Shown here: positions 1 to 12,243 of the stretch, one piece after another
How the letters are laid out: every line of letters starts with the position of its first letter
How positions within the stretch are numbered: the first letter of the stretch is position 1
NCBI RefSeq assembly: GCF_002994745.2
Contig: NC_037091.1
Coordinates: 58,064,612-58,128,611 of the forward strand
Direction of reading: 5' to 3'
Length of the DNA stretch: 64,000 bases
Source: Rosa chinensis
Taxonomy: Eukaryota; Streptophyta; Magnoliopsida; Rosales; Rosaceae
Translations under genes and position numbers: made by a program
Notes under the pieces: model-generated
The model's database searches: none
What the model was told of the DNA's origin: nothing
The model's input: the letters and a program-made list of their open reading frames with translations, nothing else

Positions 1-2711
1 GGTGCACTGTGTAGGCCTGATACAGGGCATTATTGGAATGGCACTGGCCTTGAAACTGATCTAGAAGGTAAGTATGAGCAAGTTGACACACTAAAACTTG
101 CACATTGACACTCAAGTCCGGTAAGATTTACTTAGCTGTTGAAATCATGAAACAGGTTTGCATAGCTATAGCATCGAAGAGTTGTTCCCAACAGAGAGCC
201 AAAAACAAAAAGCATCTGGGATGAAGCCAGCTGATGATACCGACGAACAAGGAAAACAAAAAAAATTGAAACTAACTGTAGAGCAAACTGATTCTGACAG
301 TATAGCCAGGAATCAGGAAGGGATCTCCAAGAAACATAGCAATGACAAAACAGATAAGAAAGAACGTATTAATTGGACTTCGGACCTGCATTTCAAGTTT
401 ACAACAGCAATAAGTGCCTTGGGAGATCAGAGTAATTTTTCTTTCTCAGAAAACTATCTAATATTTTTATGTAATTTCCGTACTATCTGTTGAGCTACGT
501 AGTTAGTTCAGCATTATGCTTCAGTTCACCTTTATAAGTTACTAAATTATCGTCATTTTCTTGTTGGCTTGTTGCATACAGAAGCTCGTCCTAAATCGAT
601 TATGAACATGATGGGTGTGGAGAATTTAACAATGCGCCAGGTTGCAAGCCATCTTCAGGTTCTCTTCCATTCATATCTCATCAATCAAAGGCCGAGTCTT
701 TCCCATCAATTAACTTTTGATTGATTCTCTAGAAAATATGTAGTTGTGAATTATTAGTAATTACTTATTATTGTTTAAGCTTCTTATTTGCTTTATTTCT
801 GTTTTCCAGTTTGACAACTTGCATGTACATTTTACCAGTGTTCTTTATCTTTCCAATCTTTGTTTGAAGGATTAATGTTATATTCTTTATTTCCAGAAAT
901 ACAAAAATCAAGTACGGCGAATTAACGAGACTGGCATATTTACTGGAAGAAGTAGTTTAAGCAAAGTTTCTGGTGGGAATGAGTTTGTGCCAGCAAAGCA
1001 AAGTTCTCTGGTATACCAGAAGAAACCAGGGACTTCAAGGTTTGGAGTAGGAGGTAAACCAACAGAATCAACTACTCCAAATTCTTTGACCAGATCTTCG
1101 ATCTCTGTAGCTAGCTTCGACAATCATGACTACAGAATGCAGAATCTAAACTCAAGCCATGGAGGCTTATCTCGCTACGGAAATACCAATAGCCCCAATG
1201 ATTCTCTAAGAACTGATGGTTGGTTTCAAAATATGAACCAGATACCAGAAACAAGCAGTTTTGCATACAAAACTGGCATGAAGGAAATATTGAAGAAAAA
1301 ACTGAAAGTAACTGAAAACTTACCGGGCATGACTTCAGAGGTTGATCCTCCCAACATGTCAACCAATACATTCCAGCTCCCCGACGAGCCTCCTGCCGTG
1401 CATCAAAAGCAAAATTGTACTCCTGCTTTGACTGATCCCTTCAATTCCATAAACAAGGAAACACCAATTGCAGGAACAACAGAAGTGCTTGAACTACAGA
1501 AGATGAACCAACCAAGTATGAATTACTCGACTCCAGAGGCAGATTCTCCTTACATGTTGGCAAATGCATTTCAGTTCTCAAATGAGGTTTCAGTTGCGAA
1601 TCAAGATCAAAATTGTACTCTAATTGTAAGTGCTCCCATGAACTCTGAAATTCGGGACGAGTTTTCAACAGAAGATCAACGAATTGAATTATTTGAGCCC
1701 ATGCCAATGAATTTACCAAGCATGACACCAGACAGTGCTTCTGTGAACCAAGAGCAATATTATGCTTCAGTTAATTCCTCCAGTTCCGAAACTCGGAACA
1801 GTTTTTCAACAGAAGTTGCAGGAACAAATAAACTACTTGAGCTTGTGCTAAAGGATTCACCTAGTATGGAGTGCATGACTAAGGAAGATGCTTCTCCCCA
1901 CAAATCAGAACATGCATCTCAGCTCCCGAATGAGCCTCTCGGCATGGACCTACAACAATACCGTACTCCTCATGAGAACAAGTTTGCTGCGAGAACAACT
2001 GAACTTGAGTTTCTGGCAAAAGAAACACCTTCAAGCAATGCTAACAATCTAGGGAACCTTCCAGCAAACTTCAACGATGGAAGCCAGAAGCTGGATACTC
2101 TAGCAGGAGAGGCACCTCCTGCGATTTTATCAAATGAACACCAGCACTATACTCCAGTTTTTACTGTTCCATTTGCTTTCCAAAATCATAACAAGGTTTC
2201 TCTAGTAGCAACTGAACTTCAGCTTCTGGAGGAGCAAACAGCTTCAAGCAATCCAAAAAACTTACAGAACCTCCCAACAAAATTCAACAGTGGAAGCCAG
2301 AAGCTGGATACTCTAACAGGAGAGGCACCTCCTGCGATTTCATTAAATGAGCACCAGCACTATACTCCATCTTTCACCATTCCATTCGATTCCCAAAATC
2401 AGAACAAGGTTTCTCCAGTAACAACTGAATTGGGGGAACAAAAAGCTTCAAGCAATGCAAAAGATATAGAGAACCTTCCAGTATACTTCAACAGTGGAAG
2501 CCAGGAGCTGAATAATTTAACAGGAGACGCTCCTCCAGCTATTTCATCAAATGAGCACCAGCCACTGTCGGAGTATGCTGACCTGTTGAAAATGCTTGAA
2601 GCAGATCTGGAGTACAATTCTTTTGGCAATGCACCATATGCAGGCAATTTTGATGAATACCGTGAATGGCCGGAGAGATCTTTATTTGGAGATAGCACAG
2701 AACAACATTAG
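1..2711 (+). CDS. Type-B two-component response regulator-like (GARP/Myb-like) transcription factor, 5' partial
   Basis: Exons read from splice sites and phase: 1-67, 156-431, 582-658 and 897-2711 (stop 2709-2711). They give about 720 codons in one open frame. The second and third exons encode a GARP DNA-binding domain: it starts at RINWTSDLHFKF, runs across the 432-581 intron into KARPKSIMNMMGVENLT and VASHLQKYK, and ends at the start of the last exon. Type-B ARRs are nuclear transcription factors that act at the end of cytokinin phosphorelay. The phospho-receiver domain, if present, lies upstream of the window. The domain is divergent: MRQ replaces the usual basic residues after LT, so this may belong to an atypical ARR subclade. 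The roughly 600-residue C-terminal exon is rich in Ser, Asn, Gln and Pro and contains an imperfect threefold repeat. The exact orthologue is not assigned. Confidence 0.85.
2026..2565 (+). repeat. Threefold imperfect internal repeat in the response-regulator C-terminus
   Basis: Three copies start near 2026, 2240 and 2447 (period about 205-213 bp, in frame). Each contains SSNxKNLxNLP, FNxGSQKLD, LTGEAPPAI and SxNEHQ. The first two also share HYTPxFTxPF and QNxNKVS. The reading frame is kept throughout, so the expansion lies in coding sequence. Confidence 0.8.
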
Positions 2712-3439
2712 TTCAAAGTTTCAGATGTAGGTGGTGTGGATCCTCAAGTTGCAAAAACATTATGAGTGCTGATGGTCATGAAGATTCATGTCAAAAGGTT
2801 TTCTCTTCCCCGAATAAAATTTGCAGTAACAATAAAAATGGAAACCTAGGTTTCCTCTCTATTTTTATGCTGAGTACTCAGTGAATTGATACTGCTGAAT
2901 TTATTGCATTCAACCAGACATTATTGTTGGTGATTCAGACTCTTTTCCGACTCTTTTCCTTAAAGTTGGTAGTTCACAGATATTCATTAACAACCATATA
3001 TTACAAATAAATTTTTCTAGAAACTTAAACATATAATTGCTTATTACACATCTGGTTTTATGCGAAAGGATAGATGCTGCATTCAGATCAAGTACAGATA
3101 ACTGCAATCTATGATTTATACAAGGAAATTACTGATTATAAATGACATCTGTGAGTTTATTATAACCATGAATGCCATGTGATTATGAATCTGTAGATAA
3201 AATGTGAAGATAGAAATCTACAATATATCTTGACAAAACTTGAAATTCATATCTCCACTATGACTCGAGAGACTCTATTGCTCTGATCTGGTATATTACC
3301 AATGATTGTGTAGTTGATACAAATTAAGTTATCTGCTTTTGCGAAAGAAAAAAAGTAATTTCCATGATGCTTTGCTTTGAACAACAATTCTATTCAATAA
3401 AAGTTTCCAACAAATAAAAATCACTGAATATACACAGTT
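2712..3439. other. Convergent intergenic region
   Basis: AT-rich spacer between the response-regulator stop codon and the stop codon of the oppositely oriented permease. It should hold both 3' UTRs. No further ORF or repeat was recognised. Confidence 0.6.
2813..2818 (+). promoter_or_regulatory. Possible polyadenylation signal
   Basis: AATAAA lies about 100 bases after the response-regulator stop codon, and a second AATAAA-like run follows at about 2829. Position fits a plant near-upstream poly(A) element. Sequence motif only. Confidence 0.4.
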
Positions 3440-4602
3440 TCATGCATCTATGTTGGATATAGGACCTTTAAACCAGTGTCGAGCACTGAATATCCAAGCA
3501 AATACTGTGATAATTAACAAACCGCCAACTGCAACAGGAGTATAGTTGAGTGTCTCGTTGCTAATTGGATAGGCCACAGGCAACGAGAAGAGGACTGAGA
3601 TGATTGCCACCCAAAGCACTGCAATCCAGCCAACAAGGATCCCATAGCGGCCCAAGTTGAAAGGTCCGGGGATGAAGGACTTGCGTGCCAAGGTCACCCT
3701 AAAGAAGATGGGCAGGGCATAAGCAATGTACAGTCCAATGGTTGCAATAGACACCATGGCATTGAACGCCACAAGGCTTCCAAGCGACTGTGAAGATTGA
3801 AGCAAACAAGTAAATGATTACCAGTTGCAGATAGAATGGTGATAATATATATGAGAAGTTATGTACTTACTGTCAGTGCCATGCAAAATGATATAAGAGC
3901 AGAAAGCCAAACTGCATTTATGGGGACTTCATGCTTGTTCACTTTATGCCAAAATGGTGAAAATGGCATGGCTCCATCTCTAGAGAATGCATAAGCCATC
4001 CTGAGAGGAAAATCAAGCACCGTAAGCAGGTAAAAGATTTAATTGTACCCTATTGATTCTTGTTGCTTGAGTATGAGAAAGATAAAACAGATTTAGATAC
4101 CTGGAGTTGCTAGTAACTGAACTCATTCCACAGAAAAATATGGCAACAGCAACCACTCCCAAGCATATGATTCCTCCAACTCCAGTTCCATACCTACTCT
4201 TGAAAGCTAAATAAAATACTTCAGCAATGGCATAACCACCGGCATCATTGTTCTCATCCAAAAGGGATGGGATGTTGGTAACAGCAAAGGTGATCCCAAG
4301 GATATAACCCCATCCAACAATAATAGATATTCCAATGGAACTGATTATTCCTTTTGGTCCGTTGATATCAGCGCTCTTGGTTTCCTCTGTCTAGAAACAG
4401 AAGTTGAAAGGAACGTAAAGATTTAGTACCAGTTATATGGCCAAGCATTGAGCTAATATCAGATACAGAGAAGAACATCATATTATCTTGTCTTTGATTT
4501 GCATATCATATCTGGTTTTTGCCTGAAGATGGGTTGTTACAAATAGGACAAATATACACCAAGCCTTCACTACAATTTCAGCTGCTTCAGTGAAATGGAA
4601 AA

Positions 4603-4638
<36 letters not shown>

Positions 4639-6411
4639 TTATCAAGTTTGTATATGAAAAATAGCTTCATACACAAAATGATAATATAGCTATGCAGATT
4701 CCCTAAATTTTGTACTTCTGCAAATGGGATGCAACTTTGTTAAGCTCTGAGGATTCAACCTTACAGTTGTTTCTATGTTCATCAGACAAGTTAAGGATAG
4801 CTACTGAAATGAATGAGTCTGAAAGCAATGAAAATATCAGCTTACCATATGAGCAGATGCATCATATCCAGTTAAGGTATATTGACTCATTAACAGTCCC
4901 AGAACAAAAATGTACAATTTGTTGTTAACTCCATCGCCATTATCAGTGTTGAAGTGAGTGAATACAAACTTGGCACTAGCCCTCTCCGTTGCAACGAGGG
5001 GAATGAGGATCATAAGGACAAAGACACCTGAATATTCTAATGTCAATAAAAAAACCCAACATATAGAAATATAGTGAAAAGGGCTCAAAATATTCCTACC
5101 TACAAAATTCCATGCAGCAGCCAGCTGTCCAAAGAAAGATAAATACCAGATGGGAAGACTGTTTATGATAGCATGTAGAAGCAAAATTCCTCCATGGAAA
5201 CAAATAACTACGTATTTGGAAGCCTCATAGCCATCATTATTCTTCCCACCTGTGCTAAGGAGAATCATCACTTGAATCAGCGTTGCAAGTGAAAAATCTA
5301 TACTAGTTGTGACTGCCCACTGCAATTAGAAAGGTAGCAATGCAGTTAGAGCTTATAGTGAATCATACCACATCCATAACAAGCTTGAGCTCACAATGGA
5401 TATTGAAGGACTATGAACTCCAGAACATATGAGTTCTTAGAAGTACCTGACCAACTATGTTGAACCTGCAAGAAGAAAAACCATTAACCATCATCAGAGA
5501 ATATTATGCCAGTAAGTTCAACATAGAACCGTCTTGGGATTAGTTGCAGGCAATATACATTTCACTTGTACATTCAGACCAGCAAAGAAACAATAGCACC
5601 ATTCTGGAATAATAACAGATGGTAGAGTCCCTAGAGTGAACAAGAGATTAGCATCTTGAACAAAAAGGGCGAGTGCCAAATCAATCTAATCGAAAGAACT
5701 ACACGTTGTCCAAAAAGGAAATCGAAAGAGTTGAGCTACACATCGATCAAACTCTAGACCAAGTAACAAACGGAGAAGAAGTCCTAATCGGGAAGAATGT
5801 ACAAACATAGTGCATGTACTGAAAAATTATGCACAAGAGCTGTGAAGCTCATAAGTCAACTAGTGCAGATCCCAAAAGTAAAAGACTTCAGAGTAGCAAG
5901 AGATGATTCAATTGAGGCAAAGGAAAGATAAAATTACCAGCCCGTGAGCCAAGAAGCAAAGGGTGCCCATTTTGGGCCAGCAAGCATGGCACTCCAATAG
6001 TACAAACCCCCAGAAGTTGGGTAAGAAGAACAAATCTCAGCCATGGACAAACCAACAACCATGGTGAAACAACCAGCTATAAGCCACCCATAAACAATAG
6101 AAACTGGGCCCCCAAATTTCAACCCAGTGTTGTACAGAGTCGTTACACCGGTAAGCACTGATATGATCGCAAACGAAAAAGCAAAATTCGAAACCACCCT
6201 GCAATTCCAAACCAAACACACACACAAAACACAAACTTTTCAGGGTGGTTTGAAAAAAAAAAAACAAACCAAGAACAAGTTGGGATTTTGGGAAAGATTA
6301 CGAGAGGTCACGCTTGAGCTCTTGTTTGTAGCCGAGCTGATTAAGACGTTCGTGGCCGGAATCCTTGGAAACGTCGCCGTTGGCTGCCATTGTGCCGCCA
6401 CCAGACTCCAT
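3440..6411 (-). CDS. BAT1: BAT1/GABA-permease-type amino acid transporter, eight exons
   Basis: Exons (minus strand): 6302-6411, 5938-6198, 5447-5465, 5100-5319, 4846-5027, 4101-4390, 3871-4000 and 3440-3787. All have GT-AG borders and agree in phase. Together they make 1560 nt, or 519 residues plus stop, the usual length for plant BAT1. The protein begins MESGGGTMAANG, then a soluble segment (RLNQLGYKQELKRDL), then about twelve hydrophobic segments. Family hallmarks include SMAEICSSYPTSGGLYYWSA, TGYDASAHM, ITFAVTNIPSLL and GYAIAEVFYLAFKSRYG. It belongs to the APC superfamily. Arabidopsis BAT1 moves Ala, Arg, Glu, Lys and GABA across membranes. There is no frameshift or internal stop, so it is probably functional. 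The third exon is only 19 nt (WFNIVGQ region). The first ATG in the frame was taken as start. Confidence 0.93.
4604..4633. repeat. (AC)n microsatellite in a transporter intron
   Basis: About 15 AC units followed by a short AT tract, in the intron between the fifth and sixth exons of the transporter gene. Confidence 0.95.
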
Positions 6412-8144
6412 GTTGTTAAAGCCCAAAAACAGAGAAACAGAGAACACCCACAACCAAAATGACAAGTCTCTCCTTGTTCCTCAGTTGTTGGGGAGTTTCA
6501 AACTGTGATGAAATGTCAACTGGAGCAGAAGCAGTAAAGCCAGTCAGCTTGAGGCGCGGAGAAGAAGATGGCGTAGCTTTGGATTATATGGGACTTCCCA
6601 CCATATAAATATTAGTTTAAGTAGATTTCAGTTACTGGCTTTTCATGGTTGGCCGTCTCTCTATCTCTCACTGTGTACAAATTTGTAAATGATTGCCATT
6701 TTCAACTGGCTGAGAGATACGTCTCAAGCTAGCCTGTCAGTTCAACCCGGAATGGGTTCAGATTCGAGGAGAGTGTGTGAACTCCAAATTCCCATCTGTA
6801 TTTTTCTTTGCTCCGTCCAATATTACTTTTCTTCCTTCTTTTTTCATTGGTCAAATCGATGACTTTGATTCGTATCACGTAACTATTAGTTTATTATGAG
6901 AGCATTATGATTCCAATTTGACGTGCGAGGATTCTGATATGATTCTTAGAATCTTTTTATAGGGAAAATAAATGATGCTCAAGTAAGAATTAAGCTAAAT
7001 CAGAGTGTTTGTATGCAATTGAAGATATGAGTTGCTCTCGCAACACTCTCCTTGAATAAATTGCTAATTGGATGCGTGTGTGTTTTCGGATCACATGTTG
7101 TTTATGAAGAGAATAAGAATACATATGTTTTTTTTTTTTTTCGATAAGAATTTAGTGTTCAATATGACTTGTCAAACCACACATAACAGACACAATCCTA
7201 AAACAAGAAAATCATAACAAGAAAAAATGGCACACGAAAAACCACCCTAATTTCGAACTCTAGATGACTCGGCAACATTTCTGTAGTGTAGCCCATTTTT
7301 ATATTTGGTTTGTCATGTGCATGGTCTGACTATGATAGAGCTTTCTATATGACAAGTAAACTGATAACATGCCATCTACTTGATATGCGTTCATGAAATG
7401 TAAATAAATATGTCATCATTTGGTTTTGGACCATTATTGTAGAAGCTAGTCAAAGTCCCATTATTGGTTCTGGACTTCTTGACAATTGTTGAGACCCACT
7501 TCATATGTTTATCCTTGTGGCCATCTTCATATATGGACTCCGGGTAGGGGATGTAGGGGAGGGTTGAGGCAGCCGGAGCCCCTAAGAGTCCAGGTTGAGG
7601 CTTAGCCCGTTGGATCTTGTTAACTTATGGGCTGGCTGGGCCGGGTTCAAAAGGCTAGAGGAGTGTCGAAAGCCAAGCCTAGCAAAAGTTTTTTTTCGGC
7701 TCAGTTCGGGATTGGAATTTAAACGATCTCAACGTTTGAAGAGTTGAAGTTAAATTAGCTAGTCCTAAGGCCAAATTTTTGGCATTGGTGGAGAAGGGTG
7801 TCTTTGTCCCTAATCAACAACATCAAAATAACTGTATTGAAACTAAACGGAAATAATCTAAAGCAAGTAAACAACACAGATGAAACTTAAAAATGAACCA
7901 AAGTGAATGACTCGAGGTATAGACAATTTATGAATCCTATTTTTGGGCCGCCTCATTGAATAAATGCGAAGCCCAATATCCCTAGATCTTGGAATTACTA
8001 ATTGCTTCGAAAATTTGGGTCTTTGTCATATCCCTAGATCTTGGAATTACTAATTGCTTGCTTGTACAAGAAATCAATAATCTCTTCAAAAAAAACAAGA
8101 AATCAATAATGGAGAAATACACACAAGCGAGAGTGCGAAACAAG
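6412..8144. other. Intergenic region upstream of the intact transporter
   Basis: Contains the 5' flank of the transporter gene. A T-run at about 7130-7141 starts a stretch that may be a retroposon remnant. Two copies of a roughly 32-bp sequence (ATATCCCTAGATCTTGGAATTAC...) lie 56 bp apart at about 7977 and 8033. No protein-coding region was recognised. Confidence 0.5.
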
Positions 8145-8199
8145 TCACAATGGCATGTTAAAGCCTAAAATGATATAATCAGAAAATAAAAATGCGTAC

Positions 8200-9277
8200 C
8201 AGCCAGTGAGCCAAGAAGCCAAAGGTCCCCAACGATCGCCAGAGAGTTTGGCACTCCAGAAGTAGAGACCACCGGAAGTCGGGTACGCGGAGCAAATCTC
8301 AGCCATCGATAGTCCCACCACCAGCGTCAGCAGCCCCACCACCGGCCACCCGTACACCATCGTTATGGTCCCACCATATGTGAGACCAATACCAAACGTC
8401 GTGCTCAGACCGGTGAGGACAGAGACGATGGAGAAAGTCATTGAGAAATTTGCTATTGCCCTAACACATCATAATGTACACCACACAACACAGGATCAGA
8501 ACCTTAATTTAGGCAAAATTATTACTCTTCTAGAATTTAGGCCCATCTATATCTTATTCAAAAGTCGTCCTGAAAAACTGGCATTCAATAACTACGGCCA
8601 GAAAAATATGTCTGCAAATATAAAGAAATGCAAGATGAAACTCTTAAGCAATGTTTTAACTGTTTAAAATTGATCTTGATCGAATTAAATTTGGAAATGG
8701 AACTTTGCATGCCATGCTGAGGTGATGAGTGACACCACAGGAATTATCTATATCTCTAAATTCCAACCAAGAATAAATTGTACGTGTATGCATATGTATC
8801 AAAATAATGTACCGACATATAGAATGAAAATGAAATGGAACCAACAAAGTTTTGTCTATGGCCCTCTGATATTGACAACCCAGATATTTTAACATTCCCA
8901 GACATTTCTGATGCAGTTTTGTATATTTTCTTGGCAGCCATCACTGTTATGTTCAAGTTGTCTTGCCAAAGTCAGAAACAAAAAACAAAGAACTGATATT
9001 CAGTGGATATATAAAAAGTCTAAAGCTGTGAAAGACTGAAAGTGATGCTCATCTAGAAACTAAACTTGGGGAAACAAAGTGAAAAGTGCAGGAAAATACA
9101 TGCATACAGCAAAGAAATTTAGTACAATAAACTCAAATGAAGAAAAAGAAGATAAATTCTGGTTTCATACGAGAGATTGCGGCTGAGTTCTTGCTTGTAA
9201 CCGAGCTGTTTCAAGCGCGAATCATCGGAAGAAATGGCGTCTTCTTGAAGAAGAGGGTGATGATGTTCCTCTTCCAT
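8200..9277 (-). pseudogene. Truncated BAT1-like transporter paralogue (first two exons only)
   Basis: Exon 1 is 9171-9277 (MEEEHHHPLLQED, then RLKQLGYKQELSRNL) and exon 2 is 8200-8460 (NFSMTFSIVSVLTG to PLASWLTGW). Exon 2 is 261 nt, the same as exon 2 of the intact gene at 5938-6198, and the phases match. Both exons are open and the splice sites look sound. None of the six downstream exons, including the 19-nt micro-exon, is found between here and the intact gene. The sequence ends soon after the exon 2 donor (8199). This looks like a tandem duplicate that lost its 3' part. A transcript would encode only about the first two or three membrane segments. It is unlikely to be a working transporter. 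Confidence 0.85.
8461..9170 (-). other. First intron of the truncated transporter paralogue
   Basis: 710-bp intron between the two surviving exons. GT-AG borders fit. Nothing coding was recognised inside; the short ORFs are AT-rich noise. Confidence 0.7.
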
Positions 9278-9297
9278 GGTATCCTTGATTTGAGTCA

Positions 9298-9590
9298 TGA
9301 ATTTGTCTCAAACGCAAAGAACTGTATAGCAAGAACACTCTTTTTCCGGATGAATCTTTTACTGTTTGTTCACCTCTGAATCATATCAGTGATGATCTTT
9401 CAAGAGAGTTTTGTAGCTAACAGTCAATACAAACACGTGGTTGAATTTGCCTCAAACTCAAAGAACTGTGTCTATAGCAAGAACACTCTTTTCTGGATGA
9501 ATCTTTAACTGTTTGTTCACCATGATTCTCTGAATCAGTGAAGATCTTTTAAGAGATTTTTGTAGCTAACAGTCAATGCAGACACGTGGT
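9298..9590. repeat. Two-copy tandem repeat, period 144 bp
   Basis: Copy 1 starts at 9298 and copy 2 at 9442. Both carry GAATTTGYCTCAAAC, CAAAGAACTGT, AGCAAGAACACTCTTT, ACTGTTTGTTCACC and AGCTAACAGTCAATRCA with small differences. The pair lies directly upstream of the start codon of the truncated transporter paralogue, where its 5' UTR or promoter would be. Confidence 0.85.
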
Positions 9591-10029
9591 TGAACCAAAT
9601 GCATAATTTTGTTGAAAAGGCACCTCAAAATTAATGACCGAATTAATTTGGTGTTCTTCGATCTCTATAAATTGTTAGTTGGAGACTTGGAATTGCTTTA
9701 TGCCTAGCTTTTTTCCTTTTCCTTTCACAAAGTACCATTATTGTCTACTTTTCTATATATCCATTACCATCTAATTAAGGCAGAAGATAAATAATTAGGG
9801 ATACTCCTTCACTTTCCAAGAGCACAAAAATTTTACATTTCCAAACTTCTTAATTTTTGTTTACAATTAACATGCATGCATGTCAGAGCTACTACTTCAC
9901 CATGCAAACAGCCCACTTCTAATAGAAATGAACAAACTCTACAAAAACATAAAAAACTTGAGAAATCAAACGATATATCACACAATTTTCAAACTGGAAA
10001 TTTGAAGTTTGCTTGCTTTGCTTCAAATC

Positions 10030-10446
10030 TCAACAGGCAGTTAATTGGCGAGAAGCCGCCAATCTCTTGTAAATCTCCAACACCAATCTAGTGTCGACGG
10101 CTTGCTCACCGCAAGTAGCCGCCACGGAAATCTGATCTTGCGCTTTAGCCACCTTCTTTGACCCTCCTGCTATCCTTCTGGCGCCGCCAACGTTTCCGGC
10201 CATCATTACCATCATGTCAACATAAGCACCGTGGACCTTGGCCAATAGATTTATCGGCGAAACGAACTTGAGGAACCGAAGCTTTCTGATCTTGAAAAAC
10301 CGCCGAGGAGGACTAGTCCCATTAGGGCCACCGCCGAGCCTTTGAACTCTCAGCTTCTTCTTGTTGTCAACGCTCAGCCTTTGGTACCTTCTCCTCCTCC
10401 AGTACCTCTTCAAGTTGGTGTAGTATGAACTAGGAGCAATCTCCAT
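10030..10446 (-). CDS. Small basic plant protein of unknown function, copy 1 (138 aa)
   Basis: Single-exon ORF of 138 residues. It starts MEIAPSSYYTNLKRYWRRRRYQRL, a very basic N-terminus with a YWRRxxYQRL core. A Gly-rich stretch (RLGGGPNG), FFKIRKLRFLKFVSP, AKVHGAYVDMMVMMAGNVGGARR and EIYKRLAASRQL follow. I recognise this as a plant-specific family without a known role. There is no clear signal peptide or membrane segment, although the central part is mildly hydrophobic. A TATA-like box lies about 85 bp upstream of the ATG. This is the most divergent of four copies in the window, and its flanks do not resemble those of the others. Confidence 0.75.
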   Translation of the reverse strand: MEIAPSSYYTNLKRYWRRRRYQRLSVDNKKKLRVQRLGGGPNGTSPPRRFFKIRKLRFLKFVSPINLLAKVHGAYVDMMVMMAGNVGGARRIAGGSKKVAKAQDQISVAATCGEQAVDTRLVLEIYKRLAASRQLTAC

Positions 10447-10526
10447 ATTAACTAATTCTTGAAAGAAATGAAGGATTTGATTTTGAGAGTTGAGAGAAGT
10501 GTGTGAAGATAAGGAAGTAAGAGGGG

Positions 10527-10534
10527 ATTATATA
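10527..10534 (-). promoter_or_regulatory. TATA-like box of small-protein copy 1
   Basis: The minus strand reads TATATAAT about 85 bp before the ATG at 10446, the same arrangement as in the three related copies. Confidence 0.5.
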
Positions 10535-12234
10535 GAAATAGGAGTCAAAACTCAAAATGAGGGCCTGGTCAATTTGGAGTTACTTCTGGGAATGAGGACA
10601 TTTCAGAGTAATTGAGCAAATATGTGACAAATGAGTTTTTGTTGTGTTTGGTCAAAATTTGTGTGTCTGACCAACAATTGAATATTAACTTTGATTAAGT
10701 ATGCTTTAAATTGATTAATAAAAATGAATCCAAAGTCTAATGCTCCAATAATTATGACTTGAATAAGACTTCTTCTTCCGTACGTACAAGCAGAAGCTGC
10801 TTAATTACTGTAGCTGGCAAATAGGTCATGGCCAATAGAATTTTTGTGCAAGGATAACAACTAACAAAAAGTATACATAATAAATCCAAACTACAAAAGC
10901 CATAGATTTAGTGTCTAAACAATTCTTAAACAGAATATCAAATATGTAGTATACTAATTAATATTGTATTTAATGTCTGGTATATGTCTCTCAACAGCTT
11001 AGCAAAATACAAATATTTGCACCTTATTTTACTCTGAAACCATGTGGTTGAATATTTGATTGTATCATTATTATATTTTAAAGTTTTGATTTTAAACCAA
11101 GGAAGCTTTGTAGACTACAGTTTTTTAATGAGTAATGCTACATACACCAAAAATTTATACAAAAAATAAATATCAAAATATGTGGTGTTCTATGTGGCAT
11201 CTACCATGTCATCACCTTCAATTGAATAATTTTCAATATAACTATTATTTTTATTTTTAAATTAGCCTAAAAATGTAATAATAATAAAAATAAAAATAAT
11301 AACTTCCTTAGCATAATCACTGATCATCAAGGTTTCATCCAAGTCTTCGACTGATGTATGCGAATGAACCAAGTCACCTTTGTTGGAGATGGCACAATAA
11401 TTTGCCCACAAGAATATTGCCAACAATTGTCTACCTAAAAACTTCCTCTCCAAGAACATTTGCATTTATCTCTTGATCAGCAAGTGTAAAGCAACATGAT
11501 CATTGCATGTAGTTACTGTTACCAAGAGCAAATAGCCTCTCGTCGACGCGCTAAAACAACAACTAGATCAGGCAAGCTATTCCTCAAGTGCTGTAGCTTT
11601 TGGTTAGTGGTGGTGTGAGGCAAAAACAACCCATTTTTGTTCCCGGCACGATTTCTCAAATTGAAGTCTGTTAGTCATGGCCATGGGTAAACGCAGATTG
11701 CAAGTTGCAGAAGCATAAGGAAACAATTCCATCAAACAATTAACAATACTTTGTTAACAATTCAGAAAAATAGATGATGTGAGAGATTGGGAAGACAAAA
11801 TGAATAAATTTATTCGAAATTGTGCAATACAAGTTTAATCACACAATTGTTCTGAAATTTTCTGATGACCAAACCCTAAGTTCAAAATTTTATCTCTTAA
11901 TTCATCGATACTTTTCTAATAAAAAAACATATCCAAAATGATTTTTTTTTTTTGTAATTGTTGATTTTCATTTTAGATAAAAAAAATTAATTTATCAAGT
12001 AGATATGTTGGAAATTATAAGGATTAAGATGAATGATGTCGCATGTGCCACATCATTTGGTACAGAGCATTTTCCTTTTTTAACTGTTCGTATAATGAAT
12101 TTCAACTTCTATTTCAAAAAAATGAATAACCATATGTTTTAGGTCGAAATCAAAGAAATTCAACCACAATATTATATTTTCAAAATTTTGCTTTTAAGGC
12201 TGGGATTTTTTTTTTTTTTTTTTGAGGATGAGGA
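10535..12234. other. AT-rich intergenic DNA
   Basis: No convincing gene. The short minus ORF at 11262-11465 has no recognisable domain. A long T-run at about 12206-12223 lies just before a MITE. Confidence 0.5.
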
Positions 12235-12243
12235 ATAATCATA

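Noticed and set aside
7530..7830. GC-richer stretch that looked gene-like
   Set aside because: No open frame of useful length and no motif; perhaps an old repeat remnant.
11262..11465. 67-residue minus-strand ORF
   Set aside because: AT-rich, no recognisable domain, no promoter or splice context.
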